Shown piece after piece: positions 50,119-60,908 of a DNA stretch of 64,000 nt. The DNA is taken from contig JAJPHA010000128.1 in assembly GCA_021325475.1 (NCBI GenBank), positions 1 to 64,000 of the forward strand. The letters are read 5' to 3'. Under the pieces are notes generated by a model. It saw only the letters and a list, made by a program, of their open reading frames with translations, made no database searches and was not told the DNA's origin. The position numbers and the translations under genes were made by a program. Position 1 is the first letter of the stretch. The number at the start of each line of letters is the position of its first letter. The DNA comes from Rhodanobacteraceae bacterium. Lineage in GTDB: Bacteria > Pseudomonadota > Gammaproteobacteria > Xanthomonadales > Rhodanobacteraceae.

Positions 50119-50700
50119 ATGCCGCGCGCGGATCGATTGCGTCGCCGGCGTGGCGCGGAGGCGTGCGTGACGCTCACGGCCATCGCCGGCGCCGTGCTCG
50201 GTCTGATCGTGACGCTGCCGGCGGCGAGCACGACGCCGAGCGGTTGCACCAGCATCGCCGACATTCCGCCCACCTACAGCGGCATCCAGTTCGGTGCGGC
50301 GATCGAGGGCATCTTCACCAACTTCAACGGCATGGGAAACGGCTGTACCGACTGCCATACGACGAACGGCGGGACCAACACACCTTCCGGTTACCTCAAC
50401 CTCGATCCGAGCGAAACCTCGCCGTGGACCAATCTCGTCAACGTGGAAAGTCCGATGTATCCGGGCTTGATCTATGTCGTGCCGAATCGCCCCGAGCAAA
50501 GCCTGCTGTTCCAGAAGGTCAATTGCGATGTTCCCGGCGGTGGCGGCCGCATGCCGGATCATGGCTATCCGGATGGCATGACCACGCTCAGCCCCTACCA
50601 GCAGGCATTGATCTACGACTGGATCGCCGAGGGTGCGCCCGCCGGCACGACCGACGGCATCTTCCGCAACGGTTTCGACGTCCGTGGTTTCGCGCAGTAG
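50119..50700 (+). CDS. c-type cytochrome-like secreted protein (PSCyt1-like)
   Basis: Single CxxCH (GCTDCHTTNGG), LNLDPSE, PEQSLLFQK, GRMPDHGYP, YDWIAEGAP. Confidence 0.75.
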   Translation: MPRADRLRRRRGAEACVTLTAIAGAVLGLIVTLPAASTTPSGCTSIADIPPTYSGIQFGAAIEGIFTNFNGMGNGCTDCHTTNGGTNTPSGYLNLDPSETSPWTNLVNVESPMYPGLIYVVPNRPEQSLLFQKVNCDVPGGGGRMPDHGYPDGMTTLSPYQQALIYDWIAEGAPAGTTDGIFRNGFDVRGFAQ

Positions 50701-50836
50701 CTGCGGGGTGGCCGCCAAGCCGTTGAGTCGCTGCAATTTTCTCCGATTCTGCTAGAATACCGCGCTTCTCGCGGCCGCCCGCGACGTGCAGGTACCGGCG
50801 GCCGGATGAACGTTGTCCATCTTCGAGTACACAACC

Positions 50837-51094
50837 ATGGTCAAGATTCGCCTGTCCCGGGGCGGCGCCAAGGGGCGTCCGTTCTATCACATCGTCGTGG
50901 CCGACCAGCGCAAGGCGCGCGACGGCCGCAAGATCGAGCGTCTGGGTTTCTACAATCCGGTCGCGTCCGGCAAGGAAGTGCGGCTGCAGCTCGACACCGA
51001 GAAGGTGAAGGCGTGGGTCGCCAAGGGCGCGCAGATGACCGACAAGGTGCGCCTGCTGATGAAGGAAGCGAGCAAGCAGGCCCGCGCGGCCTGA
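50837..51094 (+). CDS. rpsP: 30S ribosomal protein S16
   Basis: [31 protein letters not shown]. Confidence 0.98.
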   Translation: MVKIRLSRGGAKGRPFYHIVVADQRKARDGRKIERLGFYNPVASGKEVRLQLDTEKVKAWVAKGAQMTDKVRLLMKEASKQARAA

Positions 51095-51108
51095 AGCCGC
51101 CGCGCGCC

Positions 51109-51618
51109 GTGACGGCCGACAAGCGGGTTCTGATCGGCAGAGTCGTCGGCGTGTACGGGGTGCACGGCTGGGTGCGGCTGGAATCGTATACCGAGCCGCG
51201 CACGCGGATTTTTTCCTACCAACCGTGGCAGGTAGCGAGCACGCGCGGCGAAGCGGAAATCGCCGGCGCGCACGGGCGGGCGCAGGGCAGGGGACTGATC
51301 GGCAAGCTGCCCGGCTGCGAGGATCGCGATGCGGCGGCGGCGCTGGTGGGGGCGACGATCCACGTGCCGCGTGCGGCCTTGCCGCCACCGCGCCACGGCG
51401 AGTTCTACTGGACCGATCTCGAGGGACTGGAGGTGGCGACCGTGCAGGGCGTGGCGTTGGGGCGAGTCAGTCACCTGTTCGCCACCGGTGCGAACGACGT
51501 CCTCGTGGTGCGCGACGGTGCGCGCGAACGCCTGATCCCGTTCGTGCCGGAACGCTACGTGCGCGAGGTGGATCTGGTGCGGGGTCGCCTGGTGGTCGAT
51601 TGGGATCCGGACTTTTGA
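51109..51618 (+). CDS. rimM: Ribosome maturation factor RimM (GTG start)
   Basis: IGRVVGVYGVHGWVRLESYTEP; LIPFVPERYV; operon position. Confidence 0.96.
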   Translation: MTADKRVLIGRVVGVYGVHGWVRLESYTEPRTRIFSYQPWQVASTRGEAEIAGAHGRAQGRGLIGKLPGCEDRDAAAALVGATIHVPRAALPPPRHGEFYWTDLEGLEVATVQGVALGRVSHLFATGANDVLVVRDGARERLIPFVPERYVREVDLVRGRLVVDWDPDF

Positions 51619-51654
51619 TCGGAACATCGCCGGTCGGATGCCGGCCCGAACGCC

Positions 51655-52395
51655 ATGCGCATCGACGTCGTCACGCTGTTTCCGGATCTGATCGCGCACT
51701 GCGCGGCGGCGGGCGTGGTGGGCCGGGCGCAGGAGCGCGGGCTGTTGCAGGTGGTGGCGTGGAATCCGCGCGACTACACCAGCGACCCGTACCGCCGCGT
51801 CGACGAGCGGCCGTTCGGCGGCGGGCCGGGCATGGTGATGCTGATCGATCCGTTGCGTGCGGCGCTCGCCGCGGCGCGCGCGGCGGCGGCGGAGGCGGCG
51901 CCGGTGATTTATCTGAGCCCGCAGGGCGCGCGCCTGAATCAGGCCAGGGTGCGGGAACTCGCGCAACGGCCACGCCTGATTCTGCTGTGCGGGCGTTACG
52001 AGGGGGTCGACGAGCGCCTGCTCGAGCATGAAGTGGACGAGGAGATTTCCATCGGCGACTACGTGCTTTCGGGCGGCGAACTGGCGGCGGCGGTGCTGAT
52101 CGACGCGATCGGCCGGCTGCAGGAAGGCGCGTTGAACGATGCGGAGTCCGCCGCGCAGGATTCGTTTTCCGACGGTCTGCTCGACTGCCCGCATTACACC
52201 CGTCCCGAGCGTCACGAATTGGGTGTGGTGCCGCCGGTGCTGCTGTCCGGCGACCACGCCGCGATCCGGCGCTGGCGGCGCAAACAGGCCCTGGGGCGCA
52301 CCTGGCAGCGTCGCCCGGACCTGCTGGCAGGGCGCCAGTTGGAACCGGAAGATCAAAAACTTTTGCTTGAGTTTCAAGAAGATACGAAAATTTAA
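51655..52395 (+). CDS. trmD: tRNA (guanine-N1)-methyltransferase
   Basis: [51 protein letters not shown]. Confidence 0.98.
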   Translation: MRIDVVTLFPDLIAHCAAAGVVGRAQERGLLQVVAWNPRDYTSDPYRRVDERPFGGGPGMVMLIDPLRAALAAARAAAAEAAPVIYLSPQGARLNQARVRELAQRPRLILLCGRYEGVDERLLEHEVDEEISIGDYVLSGGELAAAVLIDAIGRLQEGALNDAESAAQDSFSDGLLDCPHYTRPERHELGVVPPVLLSGDHAAIRRWRRKQALGRTWQRRPDLLAGRQLEPEDQKLLLEFQEDTKI

Positions 52396-52428
52396 TGAAA
52401 TCGGCCCTAAATCCGGGCGAAGTCCGCG

Positions 52429-52434
52429 TATAAT
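52429..52434 (+). promoter_or_regulatory. Internal promoter -10 element for rplS
   Basis: TATAAT 22 bp upstream of rplS ATG in an AT-rich spacer after trmD. Confidence 0.5.
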
Positions 52435-52455
52435 TTCCATCCATCGGTGAGTGCC

Positions 52456-52818
52456 ATGAACATCCTGCAGAAATTCGAAGCTGAACAGATCACGCGAACC
52501 TTGCCCGAATTCGGGCCGGGCGACACGGTGGTCGTCAACGTCAAGGTGAAGGAAGGCAACCGCGAGCGCGTGCAGGCCTACGAAGGCATCTGCATCGCGA
52601 AAAAGAACGCCGGGCTCAATTCCGCTTTCACCGTGCGCAAGATTTCGCATGGCACCGGAGTCGAGCGCGTGTTCCAGGCGCACAGCCCGGCGATCGAGTC
52701 GGTGACCGTCAAGCGTCGCGGCAAGGTTCGCGGCGCCAAGCTCTATTACCTGCGTCAGTTGGAAGGCAAGGCCGCGCGCATCCAGGAAGACCTGGCCAAG
52801 CACGCCGGCGACGAATAA
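52456..52818 (+). CDS. rplS: 50S ribosomal protein L19
   Basis: [35 protein letters not shown]. Confidence 0.98.
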   Translation: MNILQKFEAEQITRTLPEFGPGDTVVVNVKVKEGNRERVQAYEGICIAKKNAGLNSAFTVRKISHGTGVERVFQAHSPAIESVTVKRRGKVRGAKLYYLRQLEGKAARIQEDLAKHAGDE

Positions 52819-52874
52819 GCCTAAGGACAACCTCTCCATCTTGGAGCATCGAGTCGCGTCTTTGCTCCTCGTCC

Positions 52875-52910
52875 AAAGCGACCGTCGGCAACGGCGGTCG
52901 CTTTGTCTTT
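52875..52910 (+). terminator. Rho-independent terminator after rplS
   Basis: AAAGCGACCG...CGGTCGCTTT hairpin followed by GTCTTT. Confidence 0.85.
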
Positions 52911-52913
52911 ATG

Positions 52914-53004
52914 GGGAGTGGGCTGAGGGCTGAGGGCTGAGGGCCGAGGGCTGAATGGCGCGCCTTTTCCCATTTCCGTTCACCGCTGACCGCTCACTGC
53001 TCAC
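52914..53004. repeat. Heptamer repeat locus D
   Basis: GGGAGTG GGCTGAG x3 GGCCGAG GGCTGAA (52914-52955) and CGTTCAC CGCTGAC CGCTCAC TGCTCAC (52977-53004). Confidence 0.88.
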
Positions 53005-53123
53005 GGTTCTCGGACGGCCGAGCGAGTATGAGCGTCTGGCGCGACATCCGTGCGCGGCTTGAATTCGCGATGGACTGTCCCTATCCGCCGGAAATCGGCG
53101 TCCGCAGTTCAGGAACGAAACCC

Positions 53124-54998
53124 ATGACCAGCGCAACGGAAACCCGCAAGTTCACGGCGGAGGTGGACCAGGTGCTGCATCTGGTCACGCATTCGCTCTA
53201 TTCGCACAAGGAAATCTTCCTGCGCGAGCTGATTTCCAACGCCGCCGACGCCTGCGACAAACTGCGGTTCGAGGCGATCGGCAAGCCCGAGCTGCTCGCC
53301 GGCGACGGCGAGCTGCGCATCGATGTCAGCGTCGATCGCCAGGCGCGCACGATCAGCGTGCGCGACAACGGCATCGGCATGACCGCCGACGAGGTCGTCG
53401 CCAACATCGGCACCATCGCGAGCTCCGGCACGCGCAAGTTCCTGGAGGCGCTGTCCGCGGAGCAGAAGGCCGATGCCAATCTGATCGGGCAGTTCGGCGT
53501 CGGGTTCTATTCGGCCTTCGTCGTCGCCGACCAGGTGACTCTGGTCACCCGCCGCGCGGGCGCGGACGAGTCCGCCGGGGTGCGCTGGGAATCGGCCGGC
53601 AGCGGCGAGTACACGCTGGCGAGCGCGGCGGTACCGAGCCGCGGCACGACGGTGACGCTGCACCTGAAACCCGAGGAGGACGAATTTCTCGAGGAGTGGC
53701 AATTGCGCAGCCTGATCGCGCGCTACTCCGATCACATCGGCTTCCCGATCCGCATGCCGAAGCTCAAGGACGGCAAGCCGACCGGCGAGTGGGAGACGGT
53801 GAATCAGGCCTCGGCGCTGTGGACGCGACCGAAGAACGAGCTCAAGGACGAGGAATACCGCGGCTTCTACAAGCACCTCAGCCACGATTTCGGCGATCCG
53901 CTCGCCTGGACGCACAACCGTGTCGAGGGCACCCAGAACTTCACCTCGCTGCTCTACCTGCCGGCCAGGGTGCCGTTCGATCTCCTGCTCGGCGGACGCG
54001 ACGAGCGCAAGGGCTTGAAACTCTACGTCAAGCGCGTCTTCATCATGGACGCCTCCGAGCAGCTGCTGCCGGCCTATCTGCGCTTCGTGCGCGGCGTGGT
54101 CGATTCCGACGATCTGCCGCTCAACGTCAGCCGCGAACTGCTGCAGCAGAACCGCACCATCGACAAGCTGCGCGCGGCCTGTACCCGGCGCGTGCTGGAT
54201 CTGCTCGACAAGCTCGCCAAGGACGAGCCGGAGAAATACGCGACGTTCTGGAACGCATTCGGCAGCGTGTTCAAGGAGGGCCTCGCCGAAGATGCCGCGA
54301 ACCGGGAACGCATCGCCAAACTGCTGCGCTTCGCCTCGACCAAGTCCGACGGTCCGGCGCAGACCGTGGCGCTCGACGACTACCTCGGCCGCATGCTGCC
54401 GAACCAGGACGCGATCTACTATCTCACCGCCGACGGCTACGCCGCGGCGAAGGGCAGTCCGCAACTCGAGGCGCTCAGGGCGCTGGGCGTGGAAGTGCTG
54501 CTGCTCTACGACCGCATCGACGAATGGATGGCCGGTTATCTCACCGAATACGCCGGCAAGAAGCTGCGCAACGTCGCCAAGGGCGATCTCGATCTCGACC
54601 GGCTCGCCGGCGGCGACGCCGCCAAGCGCAAGGAAACGGAGAAGTCCGCCGAGGGCGTGGTGCGGAAGCTGAAGGAACTGCTCGGCGAGCGGGTGCGCGA
54701 CGTGCGCGTCAGCGCGCGTCTGACGGATTCGCCGGCGTGTCTGGTGCTCGGCGAACACGATCTCGGTCTGGCGATGCAGCGCCTGTTGCGCCAGGCCGGC
54801 CACGAGGTTCCGGCGAGCAAGCCGATCCTCGAGATCCATCCGGCGCATCCGCTGATCGCGAAACTGGACCAGGAAACCGACACGGTGCGCGCGACCGACC
54901 TCGCCCTGCTGCTGCTCGATCAGGCACAGTTGCTCGACGGCGGCGTGCTCGAGGATCCGGCGGCCTACGTGCGCCGGGTCAACGCGCTGCTGGTCTGA
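53124..54998 (+). CDS. htpG: Molecular chaperone HtpG (Hsp90)
   Basis: FTAEVDQVLHLVTHSLYSHKEIFLRELISNAADACDKLR; GVGFYSAFVVAD. Confidence 0.98.
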   Translation: MTSATETRKFTAEVDQVLHLVTHSLYSHKEIFLRELISNAADACDKLRFEAIGKPELLAGDGELRIDVSVDRQARTISVRDNGIGMTADEVVANIGTIASSGTRKFLEALSAEQKADANLIGQFGVGFYSAFVVADQVTLVTRRAGADESAGVRWESAGSGEYTLASAAVPSRGTTVTLHLKPEEDEFLEEWQLRSLIARYSDHIGFPIRMPKLKDGKPTGEWETVNQASALWTRPKNELKDEEYRGFYKHLSHDFGDPLAWTHNRVEGTQNFTSLLYLPARVPFDLLLGGRDERKGLKLYVKRVFIMDASEQLLPAYLRFVRGVVDSDDLPLNVSRELLQQNRTIDKLRAACTRRVLDLLDKLAKDEPEKYATFWNAFGSVFKEGLAEDAANRERIAKLLRFASTKSDGPAQTVALDDYLGRMLPNQDAIYYLTADGYAAAKGSPQLEALRALGVEVLLLYDRIDEWMAGYLTEYAGKKLRNVAKGDLDLDRLAGGDAAKRKETEKSAEGVVRKLKELLGERVRDVRVSARLTDSPACLVLGEHDLGLAMQRLLRQAGHEVPASKPILEIHPAHPLIAKLDQETDTVRATDLALLLLDQAQLLDGGVLEDPAAYVRRVNALLV

Positions 54999-55944
54999 GC
55001 CGGCCGCTCGGCCGCTCCGCTTGCTCCTCGGCGATGCGGGCGTCGAGCAGCGTCTCGGCCTCGTGCGCGTAGCGGCGGCATGCGCTCGGATCGACGAACG
55101 GATTGGATTCGGCGCCGGCGCGCAGTCGCTGCAGCTTGGCCGGAATATCGGCGAGGTCGGGATGGACGGTCAGCAGGATGTCGCAGGGCAGCGCGGCCAC
55201 GCTTTGTATACTTTTGCGAAAGCGCGGAGTCAGGTCCGGGTGCGTGGCGTCGGCGAGAAAGTGGAAGCCCGGCGCCGAGACCGCGTTCAGGCTGTCGGCG
55301 TAGACAATCCGGAGACAGCGCTCCCCCTCGCAGTCGCGCCAGCTCCACGTGGTACTGCCGGGTGTGTGTCCCGGCGTGAAATGGGCGGTGACGACGATGT
55401 CGCCGAGCGTGACGCTGTCGCCGTCGCGCAGCTCGCGCATGGGCTGCGTCACCGGCGGGAAGCGCGCCGGGTCACGGCGGCTCGGGTCGACATAGCCTGC
55501 CTGCGGATCGTCCGGCGTGGCGTGCCCGGCCCGCAAGGCGGCGGCTCCGGACGGACTGGCCACCACCGTCGCGCCGCTGTCGCGCGCCAGCGCGGCGATG
55601 CCGCCGGCGTGGTCGTAGTGCGCGTGCGAGTTGAGGATGAACTTGATATCGCCGACGCGCAGGCCGAGCTTGGCGATGTTCGCCTCGATCAGCGGCACCG
55701 ATTGCGGCAGATCGCCGTCGAGCAGGATCAGACCTTGGCCGGTGCGGATCAGGATCGCACTCAGTCCCGCGACGCCAACATAGTACGTGTGGCCGAACAC
55801 GCGCGCCGGTTCCTGCGGCGCGTTCCATTTCGCCGCGACCTCGAGCTGGATCGGGCGCGTCAGCGCATCATCGTCGCCGGCGCGCGCCGCTGCGCCGGCA
55901 ATAGTCGAGGTTGCCGCGCAGGCAGCGAGGAGGAGTTTGCGCAT
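54979..55944 (-). CDS. Subclass B3-like metallo-beta-lactamase
   Basis: HAHYDHAGG, TPGHTPGSTTWSW, ALPCDILLTVHPD; signal peptide; FGHTYYVGVAGLSAILI N-terminal strand. Confidence 0.85.
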   Translation of the reverse strand: MRKLLLAACAATSTIAGAAARAGDDDALTRPIQLEVAAKWNAPQEPARVFGHTYYVGVAGLSAILIRTGQGLILLDGDLPQSVPLIEANIAKLGLRVGDIKFILNSHAHYDHAGGIAALARDSGATVVASPSGAAALRAGHATPDDPQAGYVDPSRRDPARFPPVTQPMRELRDGDSVTLGDIVVTAHFTPGHTPGSTTWSWRDCEGERCLRIVYADSLNAVSAPGFHFLADATHPDLTPRFRKSIQSVAALPCDILLTVHPDLADIPAKLQRLRAGAESNPFVDPSACRRYAHEAETLLDARIAEEQAERPSGRLRPAAR

Positions 55945-55965
55945 CGCAGGTCTCGGACGTGGCAA

Positions 55966-58542
55966 TCAGATCAGTTGCTTCAGGCGATATAGCATTTCCA
56001 GCGCCTCGCGCGGCGAAAGCGTGTCCGGGTCGAGTGTGCGCAGGGCTTCCTCTGCGGCCGACGGCGCGGCGAACAGGGCGAGTTGTGGCGGCGTCTCCGC
56101 GGGCCCCGGCCCCGGTGCGGCGGCGCGTTCGACGGCGGCGTGCTGCCGCTCGAGCGCGGCGAGGTAGCGTTGCGCCTGCGCGATCACCGTCTTCGGCACG
56201 CCGGCGAGCTGCGCCACCTGCAGCCCGAAGCTGCGGTTGGCCGGACCTTCCTTGACCGCGTGCAGGAAGACCAGTGCATCGCCGTATTCGATCGCGTCGA
56301 GATGCACATTGGCGATGCCGGCATGCTGGGTGGCGAGTTCGGTCAGTTCGAAGTAGTGCGTGGCGAACAGGGTGAAGGCGCGGTTGCGCGTCGCCAGATG
56401 CTCGGCGCAGGCGCGCGCGAGTGCGAGGCCGTCGTAGGTCGAGGTGCCGCGGCCGACCTCGTCCATCAGCACCAGGCTCGCGGCGGTCGCGTTGTGCAGG
56501 ATGTTCGCGGTCTCGCTCATTTCGACCATGAACGTGGACTGGCCGCCGGCGAGGTCGTCGCCGGCGCCGATGCGGGTGAAGATGCGGTCGATCGGGCCGA
56601 GCGTCGCCGCCGCGGCCGGCACGTAGCTGCCGATGTGGGCGAGCAGCACGATCAGCGCGGTCTGGCGCATGTAGGTCGATTTGCCGCCCATGTTCGGGCC
56701 GGTGATGATCAGCATGCGCCGGGTCTCGTCGAGCACGAGATCGTTCGGCTCGAACGGCTCGCCGCGCACCTGCTCCACCACCGGATGGCGTCCGCGTTCG
56801 ATGCGCAGGCCGGGCGCGTCGCTCAGTGCCGGCAGGGTCCAGTCGAGCGTCGCGGCGCGCTCGGCGAAGGCGGCGAGGATGTCGAGCTCGGCCATCGCGG
56901 CCGCCGCCTGCTTGAGCGGCGCAAGTTGCCCGATGAGTTCGTCGAGCAGGCGCTCGTACAAGGCGCGTTCGCGCATCAGCGCGCGTTCCCGCGCCGACAG
57001 CACGCGATCCTCGAATGCCTTCAATTCCTCGGTGATGTAGCGCTCGGCGCCCTTGATCGTCTGCCGCCGCGTGTAATGCGCCGGCGCCTTGTCGGCCTGG
57101 CCCTTGCTGATCTCGATGTAGTAGCCGTGCACGCGGTTGTAGCCGACCTTGAGCGTGGCGATGCCGGTCGCGGCCTTCTCGCGTTGCTCGAGCTCGACCA
57201 GAAATCGATCCGCGTTCGTCGCCAGCGCGCGCAGCTCGTCGAGTTCGGCGTCGAAGCCGTCGCGAATCGCACCACCGTCGCGCAGCAGCGCCGGCGGCTG
57301 CTCGGGCAGCGCGGCGGCCAGATGCGCGGCGGTGGCGGCGTGGTCGCCGATCGCGGCGACCAGCTCGCGCAATCGCGGGCTGTCGCAGTCGGCGAGCGCC
57401 GCGCCGAGCGCCGGCGCCGCGGCCAGGCCGTCGCGCAAGGTGGCGAGATCGCGCGGCCGCGCTGAGCGCAGCGCGACGCGCGCAAGGATGCGTTCGAGAT
57501 CGCCGATGCGGCGCAGGGTTTCGCGCAGGCCTTCGTGGCGGCGCGCGTCGATCAGGCTTTCCACCGCCTGATAGCGCCGCCGCAGCACGTCGCGGTCGCG
57601 CAGCGGGCGGTGCAGCCAGCGGCGCAGCGCGCGTGCGCCCATCGGCGTGATCGTCGTGTCGAGCACGCCGAGCAGGGTGTGGTCGCTGCGACCGGACGGA
57701 TGGGTGTCGAGCTCGAGGTTGCGTCGCGTGGCGGCATCGAGCGCGATGGTCTCCGCGGCGCTTTCCACGGCCAGGCCGGACAGGTGCGGCAGCGCCGATT
57801 TCTGCGTCTCCTGCAGATAGCCGAGCAGGCAGCCCGCGGCGCCGATCGCGAGCGCCAGCGATTCGCAGCCGAAGCCGGCGAGATCGCGCGTGCCGAAGAA
57901 CCCGCACAAGCGCCGGCGCGCGCTGTCGGCGTCGAAATGCCACGGCGCGCGCTTGCGCAGGCCGGGCAACGCGGTCACGCACGCGGGCCAGTCCGCGTCC
58001 TCGGCGATGAGCGTCTCCGCCGGCGTCAGCCGCGCCAGTTCCGCGGCGAGCGCCGCCGCGTCGTTCGCTTCGTTGAGCAGGAAGCGGCCGCCGGCGAGAT
58101 CGACCCAGGCGAGCCCGTAGCCTTGCCGGCCGGCGGCGATGGCGAGCAGCAGATTGTCGCGGCGCTCCTCGAGCAGCGTCTCCTCGGTCACCGTGCCGGG
58201 CGTGACCACGCGCACGACCTTGCGCTCGACCAGGCCCTTGGCCTGTGCCGGATCGCCGATCTGTTCGCAGATCGCCACCGATTCGCCGAGCTTGAGCAGC
58301 TTCGCCAGATAGCCGTCGACGGCGTGAACCGGCACGCCCGCCATCGGGATCGGCGCGCCGGCGGACTGGCCGCGCTGGGTGAGGGTAAGATCGAGCAGCC
58401 GCGCCGCCTTGCGCGCGTCGTCGTAGAACAGCTCGTAGAAATCGCCCATGCGGAAGAACAGGAGCGTGTCCGGATACTCCGCCTTGGCGGCGAAGTACTG
58501 GCGCATCAGCGGCGTGTGCTGGGCGAGGTCGTCGCGGTTCAT
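55966..58542 (-). CDS. mutS: DNA mismatch repair protein MutS
   Basis: [65 protein letters not shown]. Confidence 0.98.
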   Translation of the reverse strand: MNRDDLAQHTPLMRQYFAAKAEYPDTLLFFRMGDFYELFYDDARKAARLLDLTLTQRGQSAGAPIPMAGVPVHAVDGYLAKLLKLGESVAICEQIGDPAQAKGLVERKVVRVVTPGTVTEETLLEERRDNLLLAIAAGRQGYGLAWVDLAGGRFLLNEANDAAALAAELARLTPAETLIAEDADWPACVTALPGLRKRAPWHFDADSARRRLCGFFGTRDLAGFGCESLALAIGAAGCLLGYLQETQKSALPHLSGLAVESAAETIALDAATRRNLELDTHPSGRSDHTLLGVLDTTITPMGARALRRWLHRPLRDRDVLRRRYQAVESLIDARRHEGLRETLRRIGDLERILARVALRSARPRDLATLRDGLAAAPALGAALADCDSPRLRELVAAIGDHAATAAHLAAALPEQPPALLRDGGAIRDGFDAELDELRALATNADRFLVELEQREKAATGIATLKVGYNRVHGYYIEISKGQADKAPAHYTRRQTIKGAERYITEELKAFEDRVLSARERALMRERALYERLLDELIGQLAPLKQAAAAMAELDILAAFAERAATLDWTLPALSDAPGLRIERGRHPVVEQVRGEPFEPNDLVLDETRRMLIITGPNMGGKSTYMRQTALIVLLAHIGSYVPAAAATLGPIDRIFTRIGAGDDLAGGQSTFMVEMSETANILHNATAASLVLMDEVGRGTSTYDGLALARACAEHLATRNRAFTLFATHYFELTELATQHAGIANVHLDAIEYGDALVFLHAVKEGPANRSFGLQVAQLAGVPKTVIAQAQRYLAALERQHAAVERAAAPGPGPAETPPQLALFAAPSAAEEALRTLDPDTLSPREALEMLYRLKQLI

Positions 58543-58611
58543 GCGTTGGCTTTGCGATGCGGCGGAAAATCGGCTAGAAGGCGGATGGGCATTGTAGTGG
58601 AGTCCGATGCG

Positions 58612-59118
58612 ATGACGTCCGCAACGCCGAACGACCGCGAATTGCACGCGCTGGCCGAGCGTGTCGCCGGCGCGTTCGCCGCGCAGCGCGCGACGCTGGT
58701 CACGGCCGAGTCGTGCACCGGCGGCTGGATCGCCAAGACGCTCACCGACATTTCCGGTTCGTCGGCGTGGTTCGAGTGCGGTGTGGTGGCCTACAGCTAC
58801 GAGGCCAAGGAAGCCTTGCTCGGCGTGCGCCCGGAGACACTCGAACAGCATGGCGCGGTCAGCCGCGAAACCGCGATCGAGATGGTGTCCGGCGCGCTCG
58901 CCCGCTACGGCGCGACCGTCGCCGTCGCCGTGACCGGCATCGCCGGACCGAGCGGCGGCACACCGGAGAAGCCGGTGGGAACGGTGTGGATCGGCTGGAA
59001 GCGGCGCGGCGGCTACGCGCGGACCGAGCTGTTCCATTTCCGCGGCGACCGCGAAGCGGTGCGTCGGCAGACGGTCGCGGCGGCGCTCGCCGGCGTTCAG
59101 AAAATTCTTACGGACTGA
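58612..59118 (+). CDS. pncC: Nicotinamide-nucleotide amidase / CinA C-terminal domain
   Basis: [56 protein letters not shown]. Confidence 0.96.
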   Translation: MTSATPNDRELHALAERVAGAFAAQRATLVTAESCTGGWIAKTLTDISGSSAWFECGVVAYSYEAKEALLGVRPETLEQHGAVSRETAIEMVSGALARYGATVAVAVTGIAGPSGGTPEKPVGTVWIGWKRRGGYARTELFHFRGDREAVRRQTVAAALAGVQKILTD

Positions 59119-59302
59119 CGCGACGAACGGCGCATGCGGCGGATCGGCGGCTGTGAAATAATCGCCGCCTGAAGGATCCGATGCCGTTGCCGCTCACGCT
59201 CACGGAACCGCGGCACAAGCCGCGCGCCGGCCGCCGTCGCAGACGCTGAGACGGCACGCGTTCAGTATCTTCCCACACGCATACTTTCCCGAGGATTTCG
59301 CG

Positions 59303-60343
<1,041 letters not shown>

Positions 60344-60356
60344 TCCGATCGCAGCG

Positions 60357-60848
60357 GTGAAGCGCAAGCGCGAGACCGGCAAGACGCCCGACGCCTACGA
60401 CCGGGCGCTCGGCCTGCTCGCGCGCCGCGAGCATTCCGCGCGCGAGCTCGCCGCGAAACTCGCGCGCCGCGGCGTGGACGCGGCGGCGAGCGCCGCGGCG
60501 CTGCGCGAACTCAAGCGGCGCGACTACCAGAGCGACGCACGATTCGGCGAAATGCTGGTGCGTACCCGCATCGCGGCCGGCTACGGACCGCGCTGGATCG
60601 TCGCCGAGCTTGCGACGCACGGCATCGGCGAGGCGCAGGCGCGCGCGCTGCTCGACGCGGCCGGTCCGAACTGGGCCGAGGTGGCGCGCGCCCAGTTGCG
60701 CCGACGGTACGGTGGCGCGCCGCCAGGCAGTCGCGCCGAACGCGCCAAGCGCGCGACCTATCTCGCGCATCGCGGCTTCGATGCCGCCACGGTACAATCC
60801 CTGCTCCGCGCGGAGTGGTTGGAGTCATCGGCCGACGAGTTGGATTGA
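60357..60848 (+). CDS. recX: Regulatory protein RecX (GTG start)
   Basis: ALGLLARREHSARELAAKLARRGV; FGEMLVRTRIAAGYGPRWI. Confidence 0.95.
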   Translation: MKRKRETGKTPDAYDRALGLLARREHSARELAAKLARRGVDAAASAAALRELKRRDYQSDARFGEMLVRTRIAAGYGPRWIVAELATHGIGEAQARALLDAAGPNWAEVARAQLRRRYGGAPPGSRAERAKRATYLAHRGFDAATVQSLLRAEWLESSADELD

Positions 60849-60908
60849 TTGCTCGGTTGCCCGCACCCATTCTTGCCGGGTGAACCGTTTCCGCTCTCCG
60901 CCGATCCG

